Below, piece by piece: positions 1-7,303 of a stretch of DNA of 64,000 nucleotides. The position numbers were made by a program, and so were the translations under genes. The DNA is taken from contig NZ_BOPG01000061.1 of the NCBI RefSeq assembly GCF_016863635.1, positions 111,159 through 175,158 on the forward strand, given 5' to 3'. Under the pieces are notes generated by a model that saw only the letters and a list, made by a program, of their open reading frames with translations, was not told where the DNA came from and searched no databases. Origin of the DNA: Virgisporangium aurantiacum (GTDB taxonomy: Bacteria > Actinomycetota > Actinomycetes > Mycobacteriales > Micromonosporaceae). The stretch's first letter is position 1. Every line of letters begins with the position of its first letter.

Positions 1-104
1 GTTGCGCTGGATAGATTGCACCTGGCGGACCTTCGGGTGCTGGGCCCCGATGGGCTGCAGGCTCGGCATTCACGTTCTCCAGGATCTTTTGTTCGAGAGG
101 AGCG
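1..104. other. leading edge, no supported gene
   Basis: The first 104 bases stay open in more than one forward frame, but none shows a recognisable protein end. The only supported element is the GAGAGGAG ribosome binding site just before the methyltransferase start at 105. The 3' end of an upstream gene could lie here, but I cannot identify it. Confidence 0.4.
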
Positions 105-896
105 GTGTTGGCGGAAGTTATCACGAGCGCGGCGAACCCCTTGGTGAAGCGGGTCCGGCTGCTCGCGGACCGCAGACACCGTCGCCGCGAGGGCGTATTT
201 TTCGTGGACGGCGTGCAGCCCGTCTGGCGCGCCGTCGAGGCCGGCGCCGGGGTGGAGACCCTGATCGTGGCGCCGGACCTGCTCGCCGGATCACCCGCGA
301 TGCGGATGGTCGAGGAGCAGGAGGCCCGGGGCACGCGGGTGGCCCGCCTCAGCGGCGAGCTCTTCCTACGCATCTCCGAGCGCGACGGCGCACCGGGGCT
401 GGCCGCGATCGTCCAGGGTCGCCTCGGCGGCCTCGACACGTTCCCGGTCGACGGGGTGTTCGTCGCGCTGCACGAGGTCGGCAACCCCGGCAACCTCGGC
501 ACGATCATCCGCACCGCCGACGCGGCCGGCGCCGCCGGCGTCGTGCTGATCGGCGACACCACCGACCCGTTCGCGCCGTCGGCGGTCAAGGCGAGCATGG
601 GGTCGCTCTTCGCCGTCGACCTCGCCCACACGCCGACCCTCGACGCCTTCTTCGGCTGGGCCGCCGGCCACGGCGTCACCGTCGTGGCCACGTCGGGCCG
701 GGCGGAGGACGAACACTGGAGCACGGCGTACCCGAGGCCGGTCGCGGTGCTGCTCGGCTCCGAGGGCAACGGCCTACCCGCCGACGCCCTGGCGCGGGCC
801 GACCGCCGGGTCCGCATCCCGATGGTCGGCACCGCCGAGTCCCTGAACCTGGCCGTCGCCGCCGCCCTGCTCCTCTACGAACTGAACCACCCCTGA
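105..896 (+). CDS. SpoU/TrmH-family RNA 2'-O-methyltransferase
   Basis: 263 residues. It is predicted to transfer a methyl group from SAM to a ribose 2'-OH in rRNA or tRNA. The N-terminal ~95 residues look like the SpoU substrate-binding domain (NPLVKRVRLL at the start, then FVDGVQPV). The C-terminal SPOUT knot carries the three family motifs: motif 1 around HEVGNPGNLGTIIRTADA, motif 2 around LLGSEGNGLP, and motif 3 around IPMVGTAESLNLAVAAALLLYE. GTG at 105 is chosen because GAGAGGAG lies just upstream and the product then has normal family length. In many actinomycetes a homologue sits between rplT and pheS; here neither follows, so the exact target is unknown. An overlapping forward frame running through the same DNA is a shadow. 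Confidence 0.9.
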   Translation: MLAEVITSAANPLVKRVRLLADRRHRRREGVFFVDGVQPVWRAVEAGAGVETLIVAPDLLAGSPAMRMVEEQEARGTRVARLSGELFLRISERDGAPGLAAIVQGRLGGLDTFPVDGVFVALHEVGNPGNLGTIIRTADAAGAAGVVLIGDTTDPFAPSAVKASMGSLFAVDLAHTPTLDAFFGWAAGHGVTVVATSGRAEDEHWSTAYPRPVAVLLGSEGNGLPADALARADRRVRIPMVGTAESLNLAVAAALLLYELNHP

Positions 897-913
897 CGCA
901 GGTCGCCCGCGCC

Positions 914-973
914 TTTCCGGATCTTGGATGCTTATTGCTGTCATTACGACCATAGAATTCCAAGATCCGCAAA
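914..973. repeat. intergenic inverted repeat, copy A
   Basis: TTTCCGGATCTTGGA (914-928) and TCCAAGATCCGCAAA (959-973) form near-perfect inverted arms around a 30-base AT-richer loop. It lies between the convergent ends of the methyltransferase and the PadR operon, so it may act as a bidirectional terminator. The same arms recur at 1049-1108, and half-sites recur near 12588 and 55345. Confidence 0.7.
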
Positions 974-1048
974 CTGGGCATGCGCAAGCCCGTCAAACCG
1001 CGCAAATCACCCAGTGGTCGGTCTGTCGGCGCGACAATGGTTCGCACG

Positions 1049-1108
1049 TTTCCGGATCTTGGATTGCACGAGGTGCTACAGCCCCGCAACGAGTCCAAGA
1101 TCCGCAAA
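1049..1108. repeat. intergenic inverted repeat, copy B
   Basis: The left arm TTTCCGGATCTTGGA (1049-1063) and right arm TCCAAGATCCGCAAA (1094-1108) are identical to copy A, again around a 30-base loop of unrelated sequence. Two copies of the same 60-bp architecture with different loops suggest a dispersed palindromic element rather than a chance hairpin. No gene is seen in 897-1162. Confidence 0.7.
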
Positions 1109-1162
1109 CCGGGGTACACCCGGCACCGGGTCGCGCGGGCGACCGATCGGCAAGTGTGAGTG

Positions 1163-1843
1163 TCACAGGGACAGGATGGTCTGCTCGCCGGGGGCGTCGT
1201 CTGCGGCGGGCCAGCCGAACAGGCACAGCCCGGTGCGGCGGCAGCCGCGCACGAACGTCTCCCGGAACGCCCGGCGACCGGTTGTCGCGACGGCGGCGGC
1301 CCAGACCGCGACCAGCAGCATGCCAACGACGATCAGCGCCACGAACAGGAGAACCACCGACGTCACGAGCGGGATCAGTACGACGCCGAGCGCGAAGGCG
1401 CGTGCACCCCGGCCGGCCGCCCGGAGCCGACCGGCGGGCCGGCCCGGGTCCAGCACCCGCGCGATCGCCGGCGCCGCCCGCCGCAGCCCGGCGACGTACC
1501 GCAGGGCCGGCCACACCCGGGCCACCGGTGGCCCTTGCAGGATCGCGTGCAGTTCGCCCTCCCACTCGCGCAGGTAGGCGGCTCGCCGGTCGGCCGGAAG
1601 GCGGTCGGCCGCGCGCCGCAGGGCGGCGTGCAGCTGCAGGTCGATCCGCGCCCGGGCGCGGGCGCTGTACCGGCCGGCCACGATCAACCCCAGTTCGATC
1701 AGCGCGAACCCGGCGAGGAGACTCAGCGGAGCGTGCACGAACCAGGCCGCCGCTCCGCGAACCGAGGTGAGCTGCGCTCCGTCGCCGAGCAGGACGGTCC
1801 ACATCACGGACGCGGCGAGAAACCAGCCGACCCGGGCGATCAC
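1163..1843 (-). CDS. four-helix membrane protein, PadR partner
   Basis: 226 residues from a GTG that overlaps the PadR stop (GTGA), so translation is probably coupled. Two hydrophobic helices lie at the N-terminus (about residues 5-22 and 38-58), a charged cytosolic segment containing AAYLREWEGELHAI follows, and two more helices lie near residues 165-205. The central WEGEL segment resembles permease-like proteins that often follow PadR regulators in actinomycetes. I do not recognise a catalytic domain. As the last gene of the TetR-to-PadR operon it is a likely target of PadR control. A longer upstream reading frame is ignored because it runs antisense-like through PadR. Confidence 0.7.
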   Translation of the reverse strand: MIARVGWFLAASVMWTVLLGDGAQLTSVRGAAAWFVHAPLSLLAGFALIELGLIVAGRYSARARARIDLQLHAALRRAADRLPADRRAAYLREWEGELHAILQGPPVARVWPALRYVAGLRRAAPAIARVLDPGRPAGRLRAAGRGARAFALGVVLIPLVTSVVLLFVALIVVGMLLVAVWAAAVATTGRRAFRETFVRGCRRTGLCLFGWPAADDAPGEQTILSL

Positions 1844-2160
1844 GCCGGACCCACCTGCGGCCGCAACGGCGCCGGCGACGGGGACAGCTGGGCGTGCAGC
1901 CGCGCCAACTCGTGGCGGGCCGATGCCACGCCATGATCGGTCAACCGGTACCACCGGCGCTGCGGCCGGCCGAGGGTCGCGGGATCGCCGGCCTCGAACT
2001 CTCCCTCGAGCCAGCCGGACGCCTCCAGCCTCGCCAGGATCGGGTACAGCTTCCCGCTGGCGAAGCCGGTCCGCTGCATGAGCTCGTACCCGTAGCGCGG
2101 CTGGGCGACATCGTCGAGAAAGATCCGCAGCACGACCGCGACACCGAGGGTCACTCGCAT
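1840..2160 (-). CDS. PadR-family transcriptional regulator
   Basis: 106 residues, the short PadR form. The winged helix is clear: VAVVLRIFLDDVAQPRYGYELM, then SGKLYPILARLEASGWLEGEFE, with the wing ending in RRWYRLTDHG. The short helical tail ARHELARLHAQL would dimerise. ATG at 2160 is chosen because it begins directly at the first PadR helix and lies 11 bp after the PIN gene stop; no good ribosome binding site is visible, so coupling or a leaderless message is possible. It overlaps the next membrane gene by 4 bp, the usual PadR plus membrane-protein pairing. PadR proteins are normally repressors of their own operon. Confidence 0.85.
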   Translation of the reverse strand: MRVTLGVAVVLRIFLDDVAQPRYGYELMQRTGFASGKLYPILARLEASGWLEGEFEAGDPATLGRPQRRWYRLTDHGVASARHELARLHAQLSPSPAPLRPQVGPA

Positions 2161-2171
2161 AAGCAGAATTC

Positions 2172-2546
2172 TTACATAGGGGTGAGCGGGATGACCACAT
2201 CTTCGCCGAGGGTGCCGTAGGCCTCGGGCTCGCCGGTGAGGACGAAGCCGCCACCGGAGGCGGCGGCGATCAGGGCCACGGCCAGGTCGAGCCGGCCGAG
2301 CATGCGCGTGGTGGCGGCGGCCATCGGCCACCCGTCGTCGGCCAGGGGCTCAAGATCGGAGGCGGGGTGCTCGGCGAGCACGTGCAGCATGCCGTCGTCG
2401 ACCTCCCGTGCTGCTTCGACCAGGCATACCACCGGGACGACGACCACACCTCCCGCGTCGTTGACCTCGGAGATCGGCTCGCCGACGTCGACCGAGCCCG
2501 TGGCGTACGCGATGATCGCCGAGGTGTCGAGGACCAGGGAGTTCAC
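2172..2546 (-). CDS. PIN-domain toxin (VapC-like ribonuclease)
   Basis: 124 residues. The N-terminal LVLDTSAIIAY is the canonical PIN start with Asp7; Glu44 (CLVEAAREV) and Asp87 (RLDLAVALIAAAS) sit where the metal-binding acids belong. The last acidic position, usually T-x-D, reads LTGEPEAY, so an Asp is replaced by Glu or shifted. The family cleaves RNA with Mg2+ when freed from its antitoxin. The GTG start overlaps the stop of the upstream 58-residue gene (GTGA). It is unusual in being flanked by TetR and PadR regulators in a continuous coupled operon rather than standing alone with its antitoxin. Confidence 0.8.
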   Translation of the reverse strand: MNSLVLDTSAIIAYATGSVDVGEPISEVNDAGGVVVVPVVCLVEAAREVDDGMLHVLAEHPASDLEPLADDGWPMAAATTRMLGRLDLAVALIAAASGGGFVLTGEPEAYGTLGEDVVIPLTPM

Positions 2547-2719
2547 GGCGCCGGAGAGGAGAACCCGAGCGCGGCCCGGAGTTCGGCCCGCTTCTCGGGC
2601 GTGGCGCGCCGCTCGGCCTCGGCCAGCTTGCTGCGGAAGCGCTCGCGGGCCTGCGCGCGCTCCTCGTTGGTCGCCATGGTCGCGGTGACCGGGTGCTCCC
2701 CCCGGGCCCTCATGGTCAT
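2543..2719 (-). CDS. small antitoxin-like protein
   Basis: 58 residues. It is charged and largely helical in prediction: EERAQARERFRSKLAEAERR and then PEKRAELRAALGF. Its ATG at 2719 overlaps the TetR stop (ATGA) and its stop overlaps the PIN toxin start (GTGA), so all three genes appear translationally coupled. Position directly upstream of a PIN toxin is the main reason for the antitoxin call; no ribbon-helix-helix or AbrB motif is obvious. An internal ATG at 2677 would give a 44-residue form starting MATNEERAQ, and I cannot exclude it as the real start. Confidence 0.6.
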   Translation of the reverse strand: MTMRARGEHPVTATMATNEERAQARERFRSKLAEAERRATPEKRAELRAALGFSSPAP

Positions 2720-3372
2720 GGTCGCATCGTACCGGTTTCTCGAACGTCAGTACTACCCCGTTCCGGCGTTCGGAGGGTGTCGAGGTGGTGGGTGAGGATC
2801 CGGCGCATCGTCGCGGGGGTGACCAGGTCGGGGTGGAGGACGGCGCTCATCGCCAGGCCGTCGAGGAGGGCGGCCAGGCGTTCGGTCTCCAGGGCCGGGT
2901 CGAAATCGTCGGCGACGCGGCCCAGTGACGCGGCGCGGTCGACGACCCGGCGGACCACCTGGCGGGTGCCCTCGTGCAGGCGGGTCGACTCGTCGTGGAG
3001 TTCGGGGCGGGTGCGGGCCGCCGTGACGAAGGCGAGCCACACCACGGTCTCCTGGTGCCGGGCCTCGTCGAGCGGGAGGAACTCGGCCAGGACCGCCTCG
3101 GCGACCTCGCGGGGCGGGGCCGGGTCGGCGCCGGCGAGGCGGTCGACGTGGCGCAGGATGCGCTCGGTCATCCGGGTGCGGAGGGCGGCGAGCGCGAACA
3201 CCGTCAGCTCGGTGTGGCTGGCGAAATAGTGCCGGACCGAGCCGATCGCCAGGCCGGCCTCGTCGGCGATCCGGCGCAGCGAGGCCGCCTCCAGGCCGTC
3301 GCGGCTGATGACGCGGAAGACGGCGTCGGTGACCGCCCGGCGGCGGGCGTCCGGGTCCACGATCTTCGGCAC
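2716..3372 (-). CDS. TetR-family transcriptional regulator
   Basis: 218 residues. The N-terminal helix-turn-helix is standard: RRAVTDAVFRVISRDGLEAASLRRIADEAGLAIGSVRHYF. The C-terminal part is the all-helical ligand domain, with WLAFVTAARTRPEL and LLDGLAMSAVLHPDL fitting the BetI/YjgJ-like TetR_C_6 type. GTG at 3372 is preceded by AAAGGAAC. It heads the minus-strand operon with the antitoxin, PIN toxin, PadR and membrane gene, and faces a divergent membrane gene across 64 bp carrying two palindromic operators. It is expected to repress both directions; the ligand is unknown. Confidence 0.9.
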   Translation of the reverse strand: MPKIVDPDARRRAVTDAVFRVISRDGLEAASLRRIADEAGLAIGSVRHYFASHTELTVFALAALRTRMTERILRHVDRLAGADPAPPREVAEAVLAEFLPLDEARHQETVVWLAFVTAARTRPELHDESTRLHEGTRQVVRRVVDRAASLGRVADDFDPALETERLAALLDGLAMSAVLHPDLVTPATMRRILTHHLDTLRTPERGSTDVRETGTMRP

Positions 3373-3381
3373 CGTTCCTTT

Positions 3382-3424
3382 GTAGCACGACCGTGCTACT
3401 TTGTTTTAGCATCGCCGTGCTAAA
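3382..3424. promoter_or_regulatory. two TetR-type palindromic operators
   Basis: GTAGCACGACCGTGCTAC (3382-3399) is a palindrome with only the central two bases unpaired. TTTAGCATCGCCGTGCTAAA (3405-3424) has 7-base arms TTTAGCA/TGCTAAA. The centres are 24 bp apart and both lie in the divergent TetR/membrane-gene promoter, so cooperative binding by the TetR dimer is likely. AT-rich bases between them probably hold a promoter. Confidence 0.75.
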
Positions 3425-3436
3425 TAGGAGGTCGAG

Positions 3437-3889
3437 ATGTGGTTGTCGGTTCTGGTCGCGGTGGCGGTCGTGGTGCTCGTGGTGAAGCGGTTCCTGGGCG
3501 AGCCGCTGGTGGCCCGCGACCTGCTGGTGCCGCCGGTCGTGCTGGTGGCGGTCGGCGGGTACGCCGTGGTGCGGGCCGGGCCGGTGAGCGTGCGCGAGGT
3601 GGTCTGGGTGGTCGGCTCGGCGCTGGCCGGCATGGTGCTGGGTGCGGTTCGGGGCGGCACGGTGCGGTTGTTCGTCCGGAACGGCGCGTTGTGGCAGCGG
3701 TACAGCGCGTGGACGATCGTGGCCTGGGCCGCGTCGATCGCCGTCGGTGCGGGGCTCGGGTGGCTGGCGGTGCGTGGGGGAGTGCGGGCGGAGGTCCGGC
3801 CGGTGACGCTGTCGGTCGGGGTCAGCCTGCTCGGTGAGCTGGTGACGCTGGGCGGGCGCACCTGGGTCAGGACAGCGGCAACCGTTTGA
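3437..3889 (+). CDS. DUF1453/CcdC-like four-helix membrane protein
   Basis: 150 residues with an AGGAGGTCGAG ribosome binding site before ATG 3437. Helices lie at about residues 2-16, 29-46, 56-70 and 93-112, separated by short charged loops (VKRFLGEPLVARDLLVPP resembles the loop of CcdC-like proteins). It contains no enzymatic motif. Its promoter region is shared with TetR and holds both operators, so it is the most likely TetR target. Its last 23 bp overlap the convergent beta-glucosidase gene. Confidence 0.7.
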   Translation: MWLSVLVAVAVVVLVVKRFLGEPLVARDLLVPPVVLVAVGGYAVVRAGPVSVREVVWVVGSALAGMVLGAVRGGTVRLFVRNGALWQRYSAWTIVAWAASIAVGAGLGWLAVRGGVRAEVRPVTLSVGVSLLGELVTLGGRTWVRTAATV

Positions 3890-6185
3890 CCACGTCGTCG
3901 AGCGAACGGGCGACCAGGAGGTGGCCGCCCGGCCGCAACCGGTCCCAGCGGTTCGCATCGGTGTCCCAGCGGCGCCACATCCGGGCGTCGGGCTCGATCA
4001 CGACGGTGACGGACCCGCCCGGCACCACCTCGACGGCCCGCCAGCCGACCAGGCGCACCGGCTGGTCGGTTTCGGCCGGCTCGAAGTAGACCTGCACCAC
4101 CTCGCGGCTGGTCTGCGTCGAGGTGTTCGAGACGGTCACCGACACGGCGAGCGGGTCGCGGGAGAGCGTCACGTCGTCGTAGCGCCAGGTTCCGTAGCCG
4201 AGGCCGTGGCCGAACCAGAAGAGCGGCTCGGGTGCCCGCTTGGCGAAGTGGCCGCGGTAGCCGAGGAACGGGCCCTCGGCGTACGGGAGTTTGCCGTCGA
4301 CCGGCGTCACCGACCAGGCGGGCGCGGCGCCGTCGGCGGCGGGGAACGTCGTCACCAGGCGGCCGGCCGGTTCGACGACGCCGAGCAGCGCCGCCGCCAC
4401 CGCGTGACCGCCCTCCTGGCCGGGGAGGCCGGCCCACAGCACCGCGTCGACCTCGCCCAGCCAGGGCATCAGGACGGGCGTCGCCGCGTTCACCACGACC
4501 ACGGTCTGTTTCGAGGCGGCGGCGACCGCCGACACCAGCGCGTCCTGCTCACCGGGCAGCCGCAGCGTGGACTTGTCGACCGCCTCGGTCTCCTGCTCCT
4601 CGGTGGTACCGACCACCACCACGGCGACGTCGGCACGGCGGGCCGCGCTCACCGCGTCATCGATCACGGCCGCGACCGGCCGCGGCGCCGGACGGGCGAT
4701 GAGCCCGAACCGGCCGAAGCCCGCCATCGGGCCCTCGCTGCCGGCGAGCGTGACCGTGGCCTCGACCACCGCGGCGTCATCGAGCGGCGCGACGAACGTG
4801 CGCGACGGCGGAGCGAGGATCTCCTCGCCGAACCCGCCCCGCGACGCCCGCAGCGAATACGACTCGTGCAAAAGAGTCCAGTCGCCGACGCCGAACGTGC
4901 CGAGCTCCGCCGCGCCGCCGGCGCTGACCGTGCCGGTGAACGTGATCGTGGCGACCGGGGTGTCGAAGTCGTCGTCCATGCCCACGACCGTGGTGGCGTC
5001 GGGCGCGTACCGCACCTCGACGACGGCGCCGTCGGCCCCGCGCAGCGTGACCGTCACGCCGGGCCGGTGGTCGGCGGTGGTGACGAACCCCCGCGCGGTG
5101 ACCGGACGCTCGCGCACCTCGACCCCGTCGACCACCTCGACGTCGCCCAGTTCGGCGGCCAGGCCCTCGGCGACGCTGACCTGGTACGGCGGGTTCACCT
5201 GCGCCGAGCCGCCGCCCATGCAGACCGTGGCCACCGCGTGCCGCCCGATCAGCGCCACCGACCGGTCGCGGGCCAGCGGCAGCGCGCCGTTGTTGGTGAG
5301 CACGGTCATGCCGCGGGCGGCGATCCGGGTCAGCTGCTGACGGCGGGTCGGGTGGTCGGGGTCGGGGCCGGGGGTCGCTTCAAGGGACACGCGGGACGCC
5401 AGCAACCGCAACCGATCCAGGTGATCGTCCACTGTGGACTCTTTGACCAGGCCGTCGCGCACGGCTTTCACCAGCGCGTCGCCCCACGGGCCGTTCGGGC
5501 CGGGCATCACCAGGTCGAGGCCGCCGTTCGCGGACGCCGCCGTGGTCTTCGTGGCGAACCAGTCCGACATGATGAGGCCGCGGTAGCCCCACTCGCCCTT
5601 GACGATGCGGTTGTTCACGTGGTCGTGCTCGGTGGCGGCGACGCCGTTGACGTCGTTGTAGGCCGCCATCATCGACCACGCGTCGGCCTCCTCGACGGCG
5701 ATCTCGAACGGCAACAGGTACACCTCGCGCAGCGTCGCCTCGTCGACCACGCTGTCGACGGTGTGCCGGTCGGTCTCCGACTCGTTGGCCACCAGGTGCT
5801 TGAGCGTGGCGCCGACGCCGTTCTCCTGCAGCCCGCGCACGTACGCGGCGGCGAGCTTGCCGGTGAGCAACGGGTCTTCGGAGTACGCCTCGAAGAGCCG
5901 GCCGCCCAGCGCCGTGCGGTGCAGGTTGATCGTCGGACCGAGCACCACGTGGATGCCCAGCCGGGCCGCCTCACCGGCGAGGATCGTGCCCACCTCGTAC
6001 GCGGTGTCCTCGCTCCACGCGGACGCGATGAGCGTCGCGTTCGGCAGCAGGGCCACCACCGGCCCGCCGTGGAACTTCAGCCCGCGTACGCCGGTGGGAC
6101 CGTCGGACAGCCGCAGTTCCGGATCGGTGGCGAGCGTGAACATGCTCGCGCCGGTGAGCAGCGCGACCTTTTCCGCGAGGTCCAT
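3867..6185 (-). CDS. GH3 beta-glucosidase
   Basis: 772 residues with no signal peptide, so it probably acts in the cytosol on imported glycosides. The (beta/alpha)8 domain contains LSDGPTGVRG, the KH pair at 129-130 (GATLKHLVANESE) and the nucleophile Asp208 in GLIMSDWFATKT. The alpha/beta sandwich domain follows (ALIGRHA, VVVVGTTEEQETEAVDKSTLRLP). A PA14-like insert appears to lie near residues 380-500, and an Fn3-like domain closes the protein (VSVTVSNTSTQTSREVVQVYF). Starting at ATG 6185 gives a normal GH3 N-terminus; the longer reading frame upstream runs through the PLP-enzyme gene and is a shadow. Only 8 bp separate it from that gene, so it is the third gene of the PrnB-like operon. A glycosylated substrate for that pathway is inference. 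Confidence 0.9.
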   Translation of the reverse strand: MDLAEKVALLTGASMFTLATDPELRLSDGPTGVRGLKFHGGPVVALLPNATLIASAWSEDTAYEVGTILAGEAARLGIHVVLGPTINLHRTALGGRLFEAYSEDPLLTGKLAAAYVRGLQENGVGATLKHLVANESETDRHTVDSVVDEATLREVYLLPFEIAVEEADAWSMMAAYNDVNGVAATEHDHVNNRIVKGEWGYRGLIMSDWFATKTTAASANGGLDLVMPGPNGPWGDALVKAVRDGLVKESTVDDHLDRLRLLASRVSLEATPGPDPDHPTRRQQLTRIAARGMTVLTNNGALPLARDRSVALIGRHAVATVCMGGGSAQVNPPYQVSVAEGLAAELGDVEVVDGVEVRERPVTARGFVTTADHRPGVTVTLRGADGAVVEVRYAPDATTVVGMDDDFDTPVATITFTGTVSAGGAAELGTFGVGDWTLLHESYSLRASRGGFGEEILAPPSRTFVAPLDDAAVVEATVTLAGSEGPMAGFGRFGLIARPAPRPVAAVIDDAVSAARRADVAVVVVGTTEEQETEAVDKSTLRLPGEQDALVSAVAAASKQTVVVVNAATPVLMPWLGEVDAVLWAGLPGQEGGHAVAAALLGVVEPAGRLVTTFPAADGAAPAWSVTPVDGKLPYAEGPFLGYRGHFAKRAPEPLFWFGHGLGYGTWRYDDVTLSRDPLAVSVTVSNTSTQTSREVVQVYFEPAETDQPVRLVGWRAVEVVPGGSVTVVIEPDARMWRRWDTDANRWDRLRPGGHLLVARSLDDVVKRLPLS

Positions 6186-6193
6186 GCCGACAG

Positions 6194-7303
6194 TTAACGG
6201 TATTCGGCGACCGCCCGCACGACGGCGTCGACATCGGAGTCGTCGGTGTAGTAGTGCACCGACAGGCGCAGAAAGTCGCCCCGGGGGCTGGTGACGATGC
6301 GTCGGGCCGCGAGGTACGCCGCGAGCTTCGCGGGATCGTCGTCGTACAGCGCGACCATCGGGCCGCGCGAGTCGTCGCCGGCGGGTGAGCCGATCCGCTC
6401 GCCGTCGGCGGCCAACCCGGCGTGGAGCTTTCCGGTGATCTCGACGACATGCCGGTGCACGGCCGGGCCGTCCAGGCCCGACAGGAGGTCGAGACCGGCC
6501 GCGGCCGCGTAGGCGGCGACGACCGACGGCGTGCCGGTCTCGTACCGCCGGGCGCCGGGCGGGAAGTCGACCCCGGTCGGGTCGAACGCGAACGGGTCCA
6601 CCCGGCCGAACCAGCCGGTCAGCTGCGGGTCGAGATCGCGCGCGGTGCCGCGCCGCACGTACAGGAACGCGATGCCGGGCACCCCGAGCAGGTACTTCAG
6701 CGCGCCGCTGACCAGGTAGTCGCAGTCGAGCTCGCGCACGTCGACGGCCACCACACCGGCCGCCTGGTACGCGTCGACGAACACCTGCGCGCCGTGCTCC
6801 CGGGCCAGCCCGACGACGTCCTTCACCGGCAGCCGCTGCCCGTGCCGGTAGCTGACCAGCGGCACCGACACCAGCGAGGTCGAGTCGTCGATCACCGTCG
6901 CGAAGCCCTCGGCGGTGGCGAAACCGGCGCCGTCGAGCGGCGCCATCCGCACGGACGCGGACCGCTGCGCGTGCCACACCTGGCCCACCGAGGGAAACTC
7001 CAGGTCGCAGGAGACGATCTCCGGCTCGCGGAGCCCCGACACCACCTGGAACGCGCCGTCCGACGCGCACGGCACGATCGCCACCTCGTCGTCGTGCGCG
7101 CCGATGAAGGCGGCGAACCTCCGGCGCGCCTCGTCGATGCGGTCCATCCACACGTGCCACGGGTTGCCGTGCTCGACGAGCGCGCTCTGGAACTCGCCGA
7201 GGGCGCCGGCCACCGCGTCGCTGAGCGCGCCCTGGCTGCACGAGGCCAGGTGGGTCATCGTGGCCAGGCCGGGGAAGCGGCCGCGGAAGGCGTCAGGCCG
7301 CAT
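6194..7303 (-). CDS. kynureninase/cysteine-desulfurase-like PLP enzyme (class V fold)
   Basis: 369 residues of fold-type I, class V aminotransferase family. Asp177 in QVFVDAYQAAG would hold the pyridine nitrogen, and Lys203 in SGALKYLLGVPG is the Schiff-base lysine, followed by IAFLYVRR. The usual S-x-H-K is S-G-A-L-K here, which places it away from true SufS. The small domain ends with FLRLSVHYYTDDSDVD. ATG 7303 is in-frame at the natural N-terminus and overlaps the upstream PrnB-like gene by 11 bp. Pairing with a heme-oxygenase-fold partner evokes the dioxygenase plus kynureninase logic of tryptophan breakdown, but the reaction is not shown by sequence alone. Confidence 0.8.
   Translation of the reverse strand: MRPDAFRGRFPGLATMTHLASCSQGALSDAVAGALGEFQSALVEHGNPWHVWMDRIDEARRRFAAFIGAHDDEVAIVPCASDGAFQVVSGLREPEIVSCDLEFPSVGQVWHAQRSASVRMAPLDGAGFATAEGFATVIDDSTSLVSVPLVSYRHGQRLPVKDVVGLAREHGAQVFVDAYQAAGVVAVDVRELDCDYLVSGALKYLLGVPGIAFLYVRRGTARDLDPQLTGWFGRVDPFAFDPTGVDFPPGARRYETGTPSVVAAYAAAAGLDLLSGLDGPAVHRHVVEITGKLHAGLAADGERIGSPAGDDSRGPMVALYDDDPAKLAAYLAARRIVTSPRGDFLRLSVHYYTDDSDVDAVVRAVAEYR

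Noticed and set aside
2..955. Long forward frame rich in Arg/Gly over the methyltransferase
   Set aside because: It is an out-of-phase shadow; the 105-896 frame carries intact SPOUT motifs and a ribosome binding site.
5427..5439. TCCACNGTGGA as an operator for the GH3 operon
   Set aside because: It is inside the gene and the same word recurs in unrelated genes, so a local operator is unlikely.
6186..7241. N-terminal extension of the GH3 gene by 352 codons
   Set aside because: The extension is Arg-rich out-of-frame sequence through the PLP-enzyme gene; the true GH3 start is ATG 6185.
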